Translations under genes and position numbers: made by a program
Source of the DNA: Paraburkholderia fungorum
GTDB lineage: Bacteria > Pseudomonadota > Gammaproteobacteria > Burkholderiales > Burkholderiaceae
Direction: 5' to 3'
Length of the DNA: 64,000 bases
Assembly: GCF_902833645.1 (NCBI RefSeq)
Contig: NZ_CADFGE010000010.1
Coordinates: 248,001-312,000 of the forward strand
Shown: positions 42,915-51,427 of the stretch, one piece after another
How positions within the stretch are numbered: position 1 is the stretch's first letter
Layout: each line of letters begins with the position of its first letter
Notes under the pieces: generated by a model
Databases searched by the model: none
The model's input: only the letters and a program-made list of their open reading frames with translations
Told to the model about the DNA's origin: nothing

Positions 42915-44102
42915 TTACAGTGCGTGCACGGCCGATGCGCCCGCAAGCTGCGCGGTGCTGCCCGCTGCGCCGCTCACGAACTCGTCGAACGGACGCCCGC
43001 TCAGCGCCGCGACAATTCGTTGCGATGCATGGCCGTCGCCGTACGGATTGACGCGATGCGCAAAATCGTCACGCTCGCCCGCGTTTGCGAGCAAGCCTGT
43101 CACCGCGCGCACGATCGCTTCGCGCTCCGTGCCGACGAGGCGTACCGTGCCGGCCGCCACCGCTTCCGGCCGCTCGGTCACGTCGCGCATCACCAGCACC
43201 GGCTTGCCGAGTGCGGGCGCTTCTTCCTGCACGCCGCCCGAGTCGGTGAGGATGATTGACGCACGCTGCATCAGGCGCACGAAGCCGAGGTAATCCAGCG
43301 GCTCGATCAGATGAACGTTGCGCGCCGTGCCGAGGGTTTCCTGCACGGGACCGCGCACATTCGGATTCAGGTGGACCGGATAGACGATCTGCACCGTGTT
43401 GGTTTTCGCGAGTTCGGCAAGGGCCGCGCAAATGTTCGCGAAGCCCGCACCGAAGCTCTCACGGCGATGGCCCGTGACGAGCAGCACCGGCAGCGCGCCA
43501 TCGAGAAACGGCAGGCGTGCGTCGAGTTCGGCGCGCAATGCCGCGTCCTGGTCGATGCGCGCGGTGGTGAGGTTCAATGCGTCGATCACCGTATTGCCGG
43601 TGACGATGATCTTGCCGTGCAGCGTTTCGTGCGCGAGGTTTGCTTTCGAGCTCGCGGTGGGCGCGAACATCAGATCGCTCATCACGTCGACCACGCGGCG
43701 GTTCATTTCTTCCGGCCACGGCTGCATCAGATTGCCGGTACGCAGCCCTGCTTCGACGTGACCGATTGGAATGCGCCGGTGGAACGAAGCTAGCGCCGCC
43801 GCGCACGCGGTGGTCGTATCGCCGTGCACCAGCACGCGATCGGGTTGTACGGCAGCGAGCACTTCGTCGAGCGAGGCGATCAGACGCGAGGCCAGACCGT
43901 TGAGCGTCTGGTTGCCGGTCATCAGCGCGAGGTTGTGATGCGGCTTGATCTGAAACAGCTCGAGCACCTGATCGAGCATCTGCTGATGCTGCCCGGTGAC
44001 GCAAACAATCGACTCGATGCCGGCATCGGCTTCCAGTTGCTTGACTAACGGCGCCATTTTGATGGCTTCCGGCCGTGTGCCGAAAATCGACAGAATCCTC
44101 AT
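42915..44102 (-). CDS. wecB: UDP-N-acetylglucosamine 2-epimerase (non-hydrolysing)
   Basis: A 395-residue cytoplasmic enzyme that converts UDP-GlcNAc to UDP-ManNAc. Signatures include MRILSIFGTRPEAIKMAPLV at the N-terminus, VHGDTTTACAAAL, GHVEAGLRTGNLMQPWPEEMNRR, VTGHRRESFGAG, LTDSGGVQEEAPALGKPVLVMRDVTERPEA and a C-terminal NPYGDGHAS. It opens the exopolysaccharide operon and should feed UDP-ManNAc to the NfrB-like polymerase; in E. coli the NfrB glycan likewise needs WecB. No wecC, the next enzyme toward ManNAcA, is adjacent, which supports ManNAc itself as the building unit. The ATG at 44102 follows GGGGT. Confidence 0.93.
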   Translation of the reverse strand: MRILSIFGTRPEAIKMAPLVKQLEADAGIESIVCVTGQHQQMLDQVLELFQIKPHHNLALMTGNQTLNGLASRLIASLDEVLAAVQPDRVLVHGDTTTACAAALASFHRRIPIGHVEAGLRTGNLMQPWPEEMNRRVVDVMSDLMFAPTASSKANLAHETLHGKIIVTGNTVIDALNLTTARIDQDAALRAELDARLPFLDGALPVLLVTGHRRESFGAGFANICAALAELAKTNTVQIVYPVHLNPNVRGPVQETLGTARNVHLIEPLDYLGFVRLMQRASIILTDSGGVQEEAPALGKPVLVMRDVTERPEAVAAGTVRLVGTEREAIVRAVTGLLANAGERDDFAHRVNPYGDGHASQRIVAALSGRPFDEFVSGAAGSTAQLAGASAVHAL

Positions 44103-44651
44103 TGGCAATACCCCGCATCTCACACAAATGTTTTATTGGCGGCAGGCATTGCGGAGCAAGCGTTAATATTGCTTCCCCGTATTTACCGATCTGACAGGCC
44201 TTGAGCCGGTAATTACCGGCGATTCCCGTCTGCGCGGGAAACGATTCGATCGGATGCAATTACTTGCCGACTGGACTCACGCGAACATCGTTTGAACGAT
44301 TGGTCATTAGCGATGAATCGACGCGCATTCTAGCGTGTATCTTCCGCAATTTTACAACGGATTTCCGCTGCATCCGGCGTTTGATACTCTGGCTTGCTGA
44401 CCTGAAGGCGTGATTTTTGCCGACGAAGCCGGGGGATTAAGCGGCGCAAACGTTTTCCAAATAGTTATCGGAAGGTTAAATCCAGATCAATAATTTTCAG
44501 ATTTTGTAAATGTCAAATCTTGATTAACATTTACTCCGTCTCGCTGCCTCGATTTGAATTTCCCGCTGATTAAGGCTACGCAAACGTTACCGGGGAATTT
44601 TGGGTGAGCGGGTCAATATCACGAATTGTCAGGTCGATTTGACAGTGTGTC
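44103..44651. promoter_or_regulatory. AT-rich upstream region of the exopolysaccharide operon
   Basis: This 549-base intergenic stretch precedes the eleven-gene operon on the minus strand. Its middle is very AT-rich: a hand count of 44461-44520 gives 16 G+C in 60 bases, against a window that is clearly GC-rich. It should contain the operon promoter and could be a target of H-NS/MvaT-like silencers. No gene is evident in it. Confidence 0.6.
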
Positions 44652-45155
44652 TCAGTTGCTGGAGGCGCGTTCGATTTCCGCGGCCAGTTCGGCGATCTGC
44701 GATTCTGCGAACACGCGGATGCCGTGTTGTTGCAACAACGCGACAGTGACGCCGGTGGCGGGATGGGTTTGGCCGTCGAATTTGCCGGTGTAGATGAAGG
44801 TGCTGCCGCAGGAGGGGCTGCCGTCGGCGAGCAATGCGTAGCGGCAATTTTCTGCTTTTGCGCGGTTTAGCGCGTGCTGGGCGCCTGCGATGAAGAGCGC
44901 GGTGACGTCTGTGCCGGTGTTGTCGTTGATGATGGCGCGATGCGCGAGGACGTCGGCGCCGGTACGGCGCAGTTGTATTTCGGCTGGCGGCCGCGGGGTC
45001 GGGAAGCCTGCTGCCACTTCGGGGCAAACGGTGATGAGGCGGCCTTCGGCCTGCCAGTGGGTTAGCCACGTGTCGTGGATGGGGTTGGCTTTGGCTTTGC
45101 CGTTGTAGCGGACGGGGTGGCCGACCAGGCAGGCGCTGATCAGGATCTTCAGCAT
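44652..45155 (-). CDS. DUF523 family protein
   Basis: A 167-residue cytoplasmic protein of the DUF523 family, often 150-170 residues. The pattern is ILISACLVGHPVRYNGKAK at the start, VCPEVAAGFPTPRPPAEIQ and the cysteine motif DGSPSCGSTFIY (about 111-122), features consistent with a metal- or iron-sulphur-binding fold. The function is not established. It is the gene left of repeat copy B, and its 5' end is strongly G+T-rich on the plus strand (45 of 60 bases G+T at 45061-45120). Confidence 0.87.
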   Translation of the reverse strand: MLKILISACLVGHPVRYNGKAKANPIHDTWLTHWQAEGRLITVCPEVAAGFPTPRPPAEIQLRRTGADVLAHRAIINDNTGTDVTALFIAGAQHALNRAKAENCRYALLADGSPSCGSTFIYTGKFDGQTHPATGVTVALLQQHGIRVFAESQIAELAAEIERASSN

Positions 45156-45344
45156 AAAAGATGAGGTTTTGCCCTGCGGGCTGGCTTGGGGGTGGAGGGA
45201 TTGTAATCGGGTTTGGTTCGGTTGTTTTTGGTGTGGTTTTTTTATTCTGTTGTTAGGGATGCTGATTTTTTTGTTTTTTTGCCGTTGGCGGTGGTGTTGG
45301 TATCGGTATCTGTGGTTTGCCTATGGCGTTGGGATCTGCCTGTG

Positions 45345-46042
45345 CTGGTCTTTTGGCCTTTCCTTGCTGGGTTAGTGGTCCGCTCCGTTGTTGGTCTTTT
45401 GGCCTTTCCTTGCTTTGTTATCGGTCTATTAGCGTTCCCCCTGTGCGGGGGGGCACCTACTTTTCTTTGCCTGCCGCAAAGAAAAGTAGGCAAAAGAAAG
45501 CGGCTCAAACCGCCAGCTCATAAGCGGGTCCCCCGCACAGCCACGGTAGTGGTGCATCTGGAATCCGTGCCCCCGCACACTCCACGCCGTTGACAAAGGG
45601 CTCATCAGCTCCCACTCCGCACTACGTGCGTCGCGGACGGGTCTGCCTGGGAAACCTCACCAACGCTTGGCATACCTGATGGTTTTTGAACTGGGTATCG
45701 GCGCGCGCAGCGCCGCCGGAGGTATGACTGCCTTGTCACTGAGGTGAAATGTGCGAAAACACAGATTCCAGATGCACCACTACCGCTACTGCGCGGGGGA
45801 CCCGCTTAAGAATTAGCGGTTTGAGCCGCTTTCTTTTGCCTACTTTTCTTTGCGGCAGGCAAAGAAAAGTAGGTGCCGCCCCGCACAGGGGCAACGCTAA
45901 TAGACCACTAACAAATCAAGGAAAGGCCAAGAGACCAAAAGGACCAACAACAGAACAGACCACTACCACACCAAGCCAACACCCAAAATCCAGATCACCA
46001 ACAAAAAGCGCCGCGAAGGCCCCCACCTGCCGGGCAGGCAAA
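45345..46042. repeat. Large inverted-arm intergenic repeat, copy B
   Basis: Same element as at 11.7 kb: left arm 45391-45569, right arm about 45760-45936, with the 14-bp hairpin at 45456-45490 and 45839-45873. The central part is shorter than in copies A and C. The right end has the GCCGGGCAGGC motif, but the left end has decayed. It lies between two minus-strand genes, so it is not restricted to convergent intergenic sites. The 45156-45344 stretch to its left is T/G-rich and holds no gene. Confidence 0.9.
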
Positions 46043-46067
46043 ACCAACCCCATAGCCCGCGCAGCCC

Positions 46068-46919
46068 CTAAAACACCCCCATCAACCTGGAAAGCACCGA
46101 AACATACTCCCCGTACAGGGGATCACCCTTAACCTGATCAGGTTCCCTGGGCCGCGCCAACTCAATCATCACATCGTGAATCACCCTCCCCGGCCGCTCC
46201 GACATCACCAACACCCGGTCAGACAAAAACACCGCCTCATGAATACTATGAGTCACCAGCAAAACCGTCAGCGTACTGCGCTGCCAGATCCGCAAAAGCT
46301 CGACATTCAACCGGTCCCGCGTCAACGCATCCAGCGCCCCAAACGGCTCGTCCATCAACATCACGCGCGGCTCGAGCAACAGAATCTGCCCGATCGCCGC
46401 CCGCTGCCTCATCCCGCCCGACAACTCATGCGGATACCGGTCGGCAAACGCCGTCAACCCCAAAGTCTCAAGCAAGCCAGGAAGCCGCTCCTCCACCTGC
46501 GCCCGCGGCACATTCCGCAACTTCGCGCCCAGCCGGATATTCGCCCCCACGGTCAGCCAGGGCAGCATATTGCTGGTCTGAAACACCACGCCAATATCCG
46601 CCACCGGCGCGGTAATCGGCTCGGCACCCAACAGAATCCGCCCGCCATCGGCTGGCACCAACCCCGCCACCATCCGCAACAACGTACTCTTGCCGCATCC
46701 GCTCGGCCCCAGGATCGAGACGAACTCGCCCTGGCGAATCTGCATCGATACATCGTCAAGCGCGCTGAATGCCTCCGCCCCACCCCGCGCGGCAAAGCGC
46801 TTACCGACCTGTTCGACGGAAATCAGCGCAGGCGCCGCTTCGTCGCGATGCAAAGGATGAACCTGTGCGCCGGTTGCCGCGGCGCGCTGCACAATACGCA
46901 ACTTGTCGACCAGTGCCAT
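46068..46919 (-). CDS. ABC importer ATP-binding protein (SsuB/TauB type)
   Basis: A 283-residue ATPase of a nitrate/sulphonate/taurine-type importer. The Walker A is GPSGCGKST, the signature motif LSGGMRQRAAIGQ, Walker B RVMLMDEPFGALD, and the switch histidine is in LLVTHSIHEAVFL. About 35 residues precede the ABC domain, more than usual. The start overlaps the permease stop (TGATG). The 3' half is A+C-rich on the plus strand beside repeat B (43 of 60 bases at 46201-46260). Confidence 0.93.
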   Translation of the reverse strand: MALVDKLRIVQRAAATGAQVHPLHRDEAAPALISVEQVGKRFAARGGAEAFSALDDVSMQIRQGEFVSILGPSGCGKSTLLRMVAGLVPADGGRILLGAEPITAPVADIGVVFQTSNMLPWLTVGANIRLGAKLRNVPRAQVEERLPGLLETLGLTAFADRYPHELSGGMRQRAAIGQILLLEPRVMLMDEPFGALDALTRDRLNVELLRIWQRSTLTVLLVTHSIHEAVFLSDRVLVMSERPGRVIHDVMIELARPREPDQVKGDPLYGEYVSVLSRLMGVF

Positions 46920-47662
46920 CAGACCGTCACTCCTCTCCACCACACGCCGCGCGAAACCAGTTCGACAGCCCAGTAAAACAGCATCGCCAGCACGGTCACC
47001 ATCAGGATCGCGGCAAACGACAACGCAGTCTGCGCATTCGATGTCGCAAACACGATCAGGTGCCCAAGCCCCGACTCCGACCCAATGAACTCGCCAACAA
47101 TCGCCCCAATGACCGCCAACGGCATCGCGATCTTCAAACCGTCGATCAGCGCGGGCAACGCGGCAGGCAACCGCAAATACCAGAAGGTCTTGGCCTGCGA
47201 CGCACCGAGCGCCCGAAAATGCTCGTCCAGGTTGCGCGGCACACCGGCGAGGCCGCCCATCGTCGCGATCACGATCGGGAAGAACGCGAACAGCACGGCC
47301 GCCGCCAGCTTCGACGCAAAGCCGTAACCGAACCACACGATCAACAACGGTGCAAGCGCGATCTTCGGCATGCTCTGCAAGGCAGTGACAAGCGGAAACA
47401 AGGTACGCCGCGCAATGCTCGACATGCTCGCCAGCAAGCCGATCGTCAGGCCGCCGACCAGCGCCAGCGCGAAGCCGGCGAACACTTCCCACGCGGTAGC
47501 CAAGGTGTCGGACAGCAACTGTCCACGCATCTCCCAACCGGCCGCAAAGACCTGCGACAGCGCCGGCAGCACGTAGTCCCGCGTGCCCGTCCAACGCACG
47601 CCGAATTCCCAGATCAGACCAATCACGATCCAGAACAGGACGGTTTCGATCATTCGCTTCAT
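46919..47662 (-). CDS. ABC importer permease (SsuC/TauC type)
   Basis: A 247-residue inner-membrane permease with six helices. The EAA loop EHFRALGASQAKTFWYLRLPAALPALIDGLK, where the ATPase docks, is typical of the nitrate/taurine/sulphonate permease family. It lies 12 bases after the VOC gene and overlaps the ATPase start by one base, in an operon with a matching substrate-binding protein. Substrates of this family include sulphonates, pyrimidines and aromatic acids. Confidence 0.92.
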   Translation of the reverse strand: MKRMIETVLFWIVIGLIWEFGVRWTGTRDYVLPALSQVFAAGWEMRGQLLSDTLATAWEVFAGFALALVGGLTIGLLASMSSIARRTLFPLVTALQSMPKIALAPLLIVWFGYGFASKLAAAVLFAFFPIVIATMGGLAGVPRNLDEHFRALGASQAKTFWYLRLPAALPALIDGLKIAMPLAVIGAIVGEFIGSESGLGHLIVFATSNAQTALSFAAILMVTVLAMLFYWAVELVSRGVWWRGVTV

Positions 47663-47674
47663 GAGGGTTCCGAA

Positions 47675-48292
47675 TTATTCGCTATCAGCCGAGCTGGACG
47701 GATCGGCTTTCGTTGAATCTTGCGGGGCGCCCGACGCCGCAGTCGCCGCCGCTGCCTGCGCCGATTTTTGCGCCACCAGATGCGGTGGCGGCGGCACGAC
47801 AAAGCGTTCGAAGCGGTACTGGTCGAACGATTCGATCGTGCGCTCCCACACCTGCGGCTCGTGTGCGTCGCGCTCGCCGATCTGCGTCATCTCGCAGTAC
47901 ACCTCGACGTTGTTGCCATCCGGGTCCTTGAAAACGAGGAACAGGTTGTTGCCAGGACCATGCCGGCCGATCCCACGCACGATCTCGACACCATGCTCCT
48001 GCAATACCTTCACCGAGCGTTCCATCTCCTCGTAGCTGTCGATCAGATACGAAAAGTGCTCGAGGCCGGGGCGCGAATAGCGCGGCAGGTCGTTGAAATC
48101 GGCGGAATCTTTCGGCAGTTGCGCGAGCGCGAGATCGTGGTGATCGCTGCCGGCGCGCAGAAATACCATCTGATCGCCAATCCAGTCGGATACTTTGAGG
48201 CCCAGCACGTCGGTATAAAACTGCGCGGACTTCTGGATGTCGCGCACCATCAGCACCATGTGCCCAAGCCGCTTCGGACGCAAACTGTTCAT
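47675..48292 (-). CDS. VOC-superfamily protein, ring-cleavage (extradiol) dioxygenase type
   Basis: A 205-residue VOC protein with two paired modules. Candidate metal ligands occur in RLGHMVLMVRDIQKSAQFYTDVLGLKVSDW (His11), RPGLEHFSYLIDS (His) and DPDGNNVEVYCEM (Glu), the H-H-E set of extradiol dioxygenases. The C-terminal 35 residues are an Ala/Ser-rich tail outside the domain. With an FAH-family hydrolase encoded in the same operon, cleavage of an aromatic diol is plausible, though glyoxalase-type activities are alternatives. GAGGAGACAGG precedes the ATG. Confidence 0.8.
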   Translation of the reverse strand: MNSLRPKRLGHMVLMVRDIQKSAQFYTDVLGLKVSDWIGDQMVFLRAGSDHHDLALAQLPKDSADFNDLPRYSRPGLEHFSYLIDSYEEMERSVKVLQEHGVEIVRGIGRHGPGNNLFLVFKDPDGNNVEVYCEMTQIGERDAHEPQVWERTIESFDQYRFERFVVPPPPHLVAQKSAQAAAATAASGAPQDSTKADPSSSADSE

Positions 48293-48376
48293 TGCCTGTC
48301 TCCTCAGTGCCCACGCCTCGCGCGGGCTGGTTGGAGTGAGCGCGCCGTATCAACGATGCGTCACCCCCAATAGGGT

Positions 48377-49408
48377 TCACTCGACAAACTGATTCGTATA
48401 AAGATCGGCCGCCTTCACCTTCGAGCCGGTGCCGAACGCTCGCGACACAAACGCGGCGGTGGCATCCATGCGCGCGGGCCGCAACCAGCCGGTCTTGTGC
48501 TGCGCGGGATCGTCGGCGATCAGTCCGTTGGTCTCGACGATCTGCTGCAACAGGATCGTCTTGTCGAGTACCGGATAAAGCCCGGCAATCGCATCGGCGG
48601 CCTCCTGCGGGTGCTCGCGCATCAGCGCATAACCGCGATAAGTCGCGGCGACAAATCGTTTGACCACGTCGGGATGCTGCGCCACAAAGGTATCGGTGGT
48701 GACAATACCGTTGCCCATCATGTCCAGCCCAAAGTCCCGGTAGAAAACCTTGCCAAGCTGCTGTCCGGCGCGCTTCGCCAACGCGGCTTGCACCGGCAGG
48801 CTGGCGCCTTCCCAGCACTCGGACAGGTCGATGCGCTTTTGCAGCAGCGCGGTATTGATCACGGCCGGATCGAGGCGCACGGTCTTGATCGCGTCGGGCG
48901 CCATGCCGTTCTGCTTCAACCATGCGGGCATGATGTTCTGCACCGGCGACGCACCGCCGCCGCCGAGCGTCATCCCCGAGAGATCCTTTAGTGTCGTCAC
49001 CTTGAAGCCGGGCCGCTCGAGATAACACATCGCACCGGGCCAACGCGTGTTGATCGCGCCGACCATCACCGCATGGCCGCCATGCGCGCGGTTCAGCATC
49101 ACGCTGACGGGGTCGCCATAGCCGAACTCGAACAGTCCCTCGTCCACTTCATTGACGGTGCGCTGGCCGCCATATCCGCGCATCACGCCGACGTCGAGAC
49201 CCGCGTCGCGGTAGTAGCCCTTGGCCTGCGCGAGCAGGATGCCACCGGTGCTGCCCTGCGGCAGCCACGCCAGATTGACGCGCACCTTGTCGGCCCCATG
49301 GGCGCTCGTGAAAAGCGCGGTGGCGGTCAATGCCACCGCGCTCAACGCAGCCCGCCGCCCGAGTGGCCGAACCCACTGTCGTACCGCGCGCCGTATCCGC
49401 TGCAACAT
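48377..49408 (-). CDS. ABC importer substrate-binding protein (NMT1/THI5-like)
   Basis: A 343-residue exported binding protein with a signal peptide ending near AHGA (residue 39). KVRVNLAWLPQGSTGGILLAQAKGYYRDAGLDV and GGQRTVNEVDEGLFEFGYGDP match the NMT1/THI5-like family, which captures pyrimidines, sulphonates or aromatic acids. It should deliver the ligand to the permease and ATPase encoded downstream in the same operon. Confidence 0.9.
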   Translation of the reverse strand: MLQRIRRAVRQWVRPLGRRAALSAVALTATALFTSAHGADKVRVNLAWLPQGSTGGILLAQAKGYYRDAGLDVGVMRGYGGQRTVNEVDEGLFEFGYGDPVSVMLNRAHGGHAVMVGAINTRWPGAMCYLERPGFKVTTLKDLSGMTLGGGGASPVQNIMPAWLKQNGMAPDAIKTVRLDPAVINTALLQKRIDLSECWEGASLPVQAALAKRAGQQLGKVFYRDFGLDMMGNGIVTTDTFVAQHPDVVKRFVAATYRGYALMREHPQEAADAIAGLYPVLDKTILLQQIVETNGLIADDPAQHKTGWLRPARMDATAAFVSRAFGTGSKVKAADLYTNQFVE

Positions 49409-49474
49409 GTCGTGTTCCCCGTCTATGAGTGGAGTGAGTGGGGTGAATGGAAAGTACCGGGAGCCTGCTGACGC

Positions 49475-50395
49475 TCAGCCGGCGACCAGCGGATTCTCGA
49501 TCGAACCGATCCCGTCGATCGAAGCGACCATCACGTCACCCGCCTTCAGATAAATGCCTCGCCCCATGCCGACGCCGGTCGGCGTGCCCGTGGCGATCAG
49601 ATCGCCCGGTTGCAGCGTGAGGATCGTCGATAAATATTCGATCTGCTCGGCGATGTTGAAAATCATCCCGGACGTGTTGCCGTCCTGCATCATTTCGCCG
49701 TTCACTGCGAGACGCATGCGCAGATTCTGCGGTTCGGCGATACACGCGCGCGGCACGAACCACGGGCCGAGTGGGCCAAAGGTATCGAAACTCTTGCCGC
49801 GAAACCAGTCGTGTTTGAACGGATAGTCGGAGCGGCGATTCAGGTCGCGCGCGCTGACGTCGTTGAGAATCGTGTAGCCGGCAATGTAGTCGTAAGCGAC
49901 CTCTTTCGCGATGTGGCGGCCGGCCTTGCCGATCACCACGGCCAGTTCCACCTCCCAGTCGACCCGCTCCGCGTGCGGCGGAATCACCACGTTCGCAAGA
50001 GTCGGCACCACGCTCGTCTCGGCCTTCATGAACATGTACGGCGTGCTCTCTTCGCGTGGCGCCAGCTCGGTTCCCATCTCCTGCGCGTGTTCGTAATAGT
50101 TCGACGCCGCCGCGAAAATGCGGCGCGGCTGATACGGCACGCACAGCGTGTGGCCGGCGAGCGGCGCGGCGTCGAGCGTGCCCGCCTCGAGCGCGTGCGC
50201 AGCGGCTTCGAGCCGTTCGACGGTCGCCGCACCGTCCGCCTCCCAAGCGGCGATCAGCGCGCCGACGTCGGCAAACGGCAGCGCCGAAGCGCTTTGCTTC
50301 AATACCGCCTGCGCGTCGTACAGCTTGTCGCCAACCGCCAGGCCAGTGGCCGTGCGGCCGTTCAATTCATAAGTTGCGATACCAAACCAGGTCAC
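49475..50395 (-). CDS. Fumarylacetoacetate hydrolase family enzyme
   Basis: A 306-residue enzyme of the FAH family, which hydrolyses or decarboxylates acylpyruvates made by aromatic ring cleavage. The metal site is visible as VDWEVELAVVIGK (Glu residues), preceded by ASNYYEHAQEMG, and followed by DVSARDLNRR and LQPGDLIATGTPTGVGMGRG. The GTG at 50395 is chosen for GAGG 6 bases upstream; the longer open frame covers the regulator-binding region. It is the first gene of the operon with the ABC importer. Confidence 0.88.
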   Translation of the reverse strand: MTWFGIATYELNGRTATGLAVGDKLYDAQAVLKQSASALPFADVGALIAAWEADGAATVERLEAAAHALEAGTLDAAPLAGHTLCVPYQPRRIFAAASNYYEHAQEMGTELAPREESTPYMFMKAETSVVPTLANVVIPPHAERVDWEVELAVVIGKAGRHIAKEVAYDYIAGYTILNDVSARDLNRRSDYPFKHDWFRGKSFDTFGPLGPWFVPRACIAEPQNLRMRLAVNGEMMQDGNTSGMIFNIAEQIEYLSTILTLQPGDLIATGTPTGVGMGRGIYLKAGDVMVASIDGIGSIENPLVAG

Positions 50396-50454
50396 GTATT
50401 GCCTCGCTTTTTGCGTTTGTAGGGGATTAGTTAGCTGTGGTCGAGGGTTCAATA

Positions 50455-50508
50455 ATTCGTATACATTCAGTCATCTGTGTATTTTTATTGAAATTCTCGT
50501 ATACACCA
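50455..50508. promoter_or_regulatory. Two GTATAC operator-like boxes between the importer operon and gntR
   Basis: GTATAC occurs at 50459-50464 and 50499-50504, each preceded by TC (TCGTATACA), 40 bases apart and so about four helical turns. They lie in the divergent region before the FAH/ABC operon and the GntR gene. The same core recurs at 53465, 53485 and 56326. Confidence 0.65.
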
Positions 50509-50648
50509 ATCGGGGCATGAACACGTTCACGCGTACACTGCATGGGCTTACAGAGGCCGGATATGCGTGGTGGCGATTGAGGCGGTTGGGCCGCTGGCGC
50601 ATAATGGGGCCGCTTGCTCACGGTTTCGCTCAACCCACAACCATCACG

Positions 50649-51308
50649 ATGACGACGCTCTCCTCCAAGATTTACCGCCTGCTGTGCGACGAGATCATCG
50701 AAGGCACGCTTGAACCGGGCCAGAAGCTCGAAGAAGCGGCACTCGCCGAACGCTTCAACGCGTCGCGCACACCGATCCGCGAGGCGTTGCGCGAGCTCGC
50801 CGCGCGTGGCCTCGTCGAACTGACGCCGCGCAAGGGCGTGGTGGTCGCGCAGTTCAGCATCGACGAACTGGCCGATATGCTCGAAGCGATGTGCGAACTC
50901 GAGGCGCTGTGCTGCCGGTTGAGCGCGCAGCGTATGAGCCTCGTCGAGAAGAAGCAGCTCGAAGAACTCCAGACCGAAATGAACGCCGCGATCGCGCGCG
51001 GCGATGAAACGGAGTACTTCCAGCTCAATCGCGAATTCCACGAACTGATCTGCAAGGGCGCGCAAAGCAAATCGCTGGCGTCGATCATGTCCGTTCAGCG
51101 GCAGCGTCTGGCGGGTTTTCGCGCCGCGCAGCCAGCCTCGCCGTCGCGCTTCGAGGCGGCAACCGACGAGCATCGCGAGATCGTCTCCGCGATCCTCAAC
51201 TCCGAGCCGGAACGTGCGTACAACGCGATGCGCGACCATACGGCGCGGCTGTCTATCGTCGTCCTCGGCCGGCTCAAGCGTCAACGCACCGAGCGTGAAA
51301 ACGCCTGA
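50649..51308 (+). CDS. GntR-family regulator, FCD subgroup
   Basis: A 219-residue regulator. The winged helix covers about residues 1-70 (SSKIYRLLCDEIIEGTLEPGQKL, SRTPIREALRELAARGLVELTPRKGVVVAQF). The FCD ligand domain follows, with metal-binding candidates in LNREFHELI, TDEHREIV and MRDHTARL. FCD members sense organic acids. I prefer the ATG at 50649, where the HTH begins, although no ribosome-binding site is visible; ATG 50517 would add 44 unmatched residues. It is likely the repressor of the surrounding catabolic genes through the GTATAC boxes. Confidence 0.88.
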   Translation: MTTLSSKIYRLLCDEIIEGTLEPGQKLEEAALAERFNASRTPIREALRELAARGLVELTPRKGVVVAQFSIDELADMLEAMCELEALCCRLSAQRMSLVEKKQLEELQTEMNAAIARGDETEYFQLNREFHELICKGAQSKSLASIMSVQRQRLAGFRAAQPASPSRFEAATDEHREIVSAILNSEPERAYNAMRDHTARLSIVVLGRLKRQRTERENA

Positions 51309-51427
51309 AACGCTGGACGTAGCGCGATCATGCGCACGCTGCCGACGCTTCGCGGCTTGCCCCGCCGCCATGGGTGACATGGGCGGCACCGCTCGCCACC
51401 GATGCGCCGGCTGAAATCGCGGCCCGT

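Noticed and set aside
42713..42946. Small minus-strand frame with KKRPAK repeats between wecB and the bcsB-like gene
   Set aside because: The repeat peptide is a by-product of the 15-bp DNA repeat, the frame overlaps wecB, and no ribosome-binding site or conserved residues are seen.
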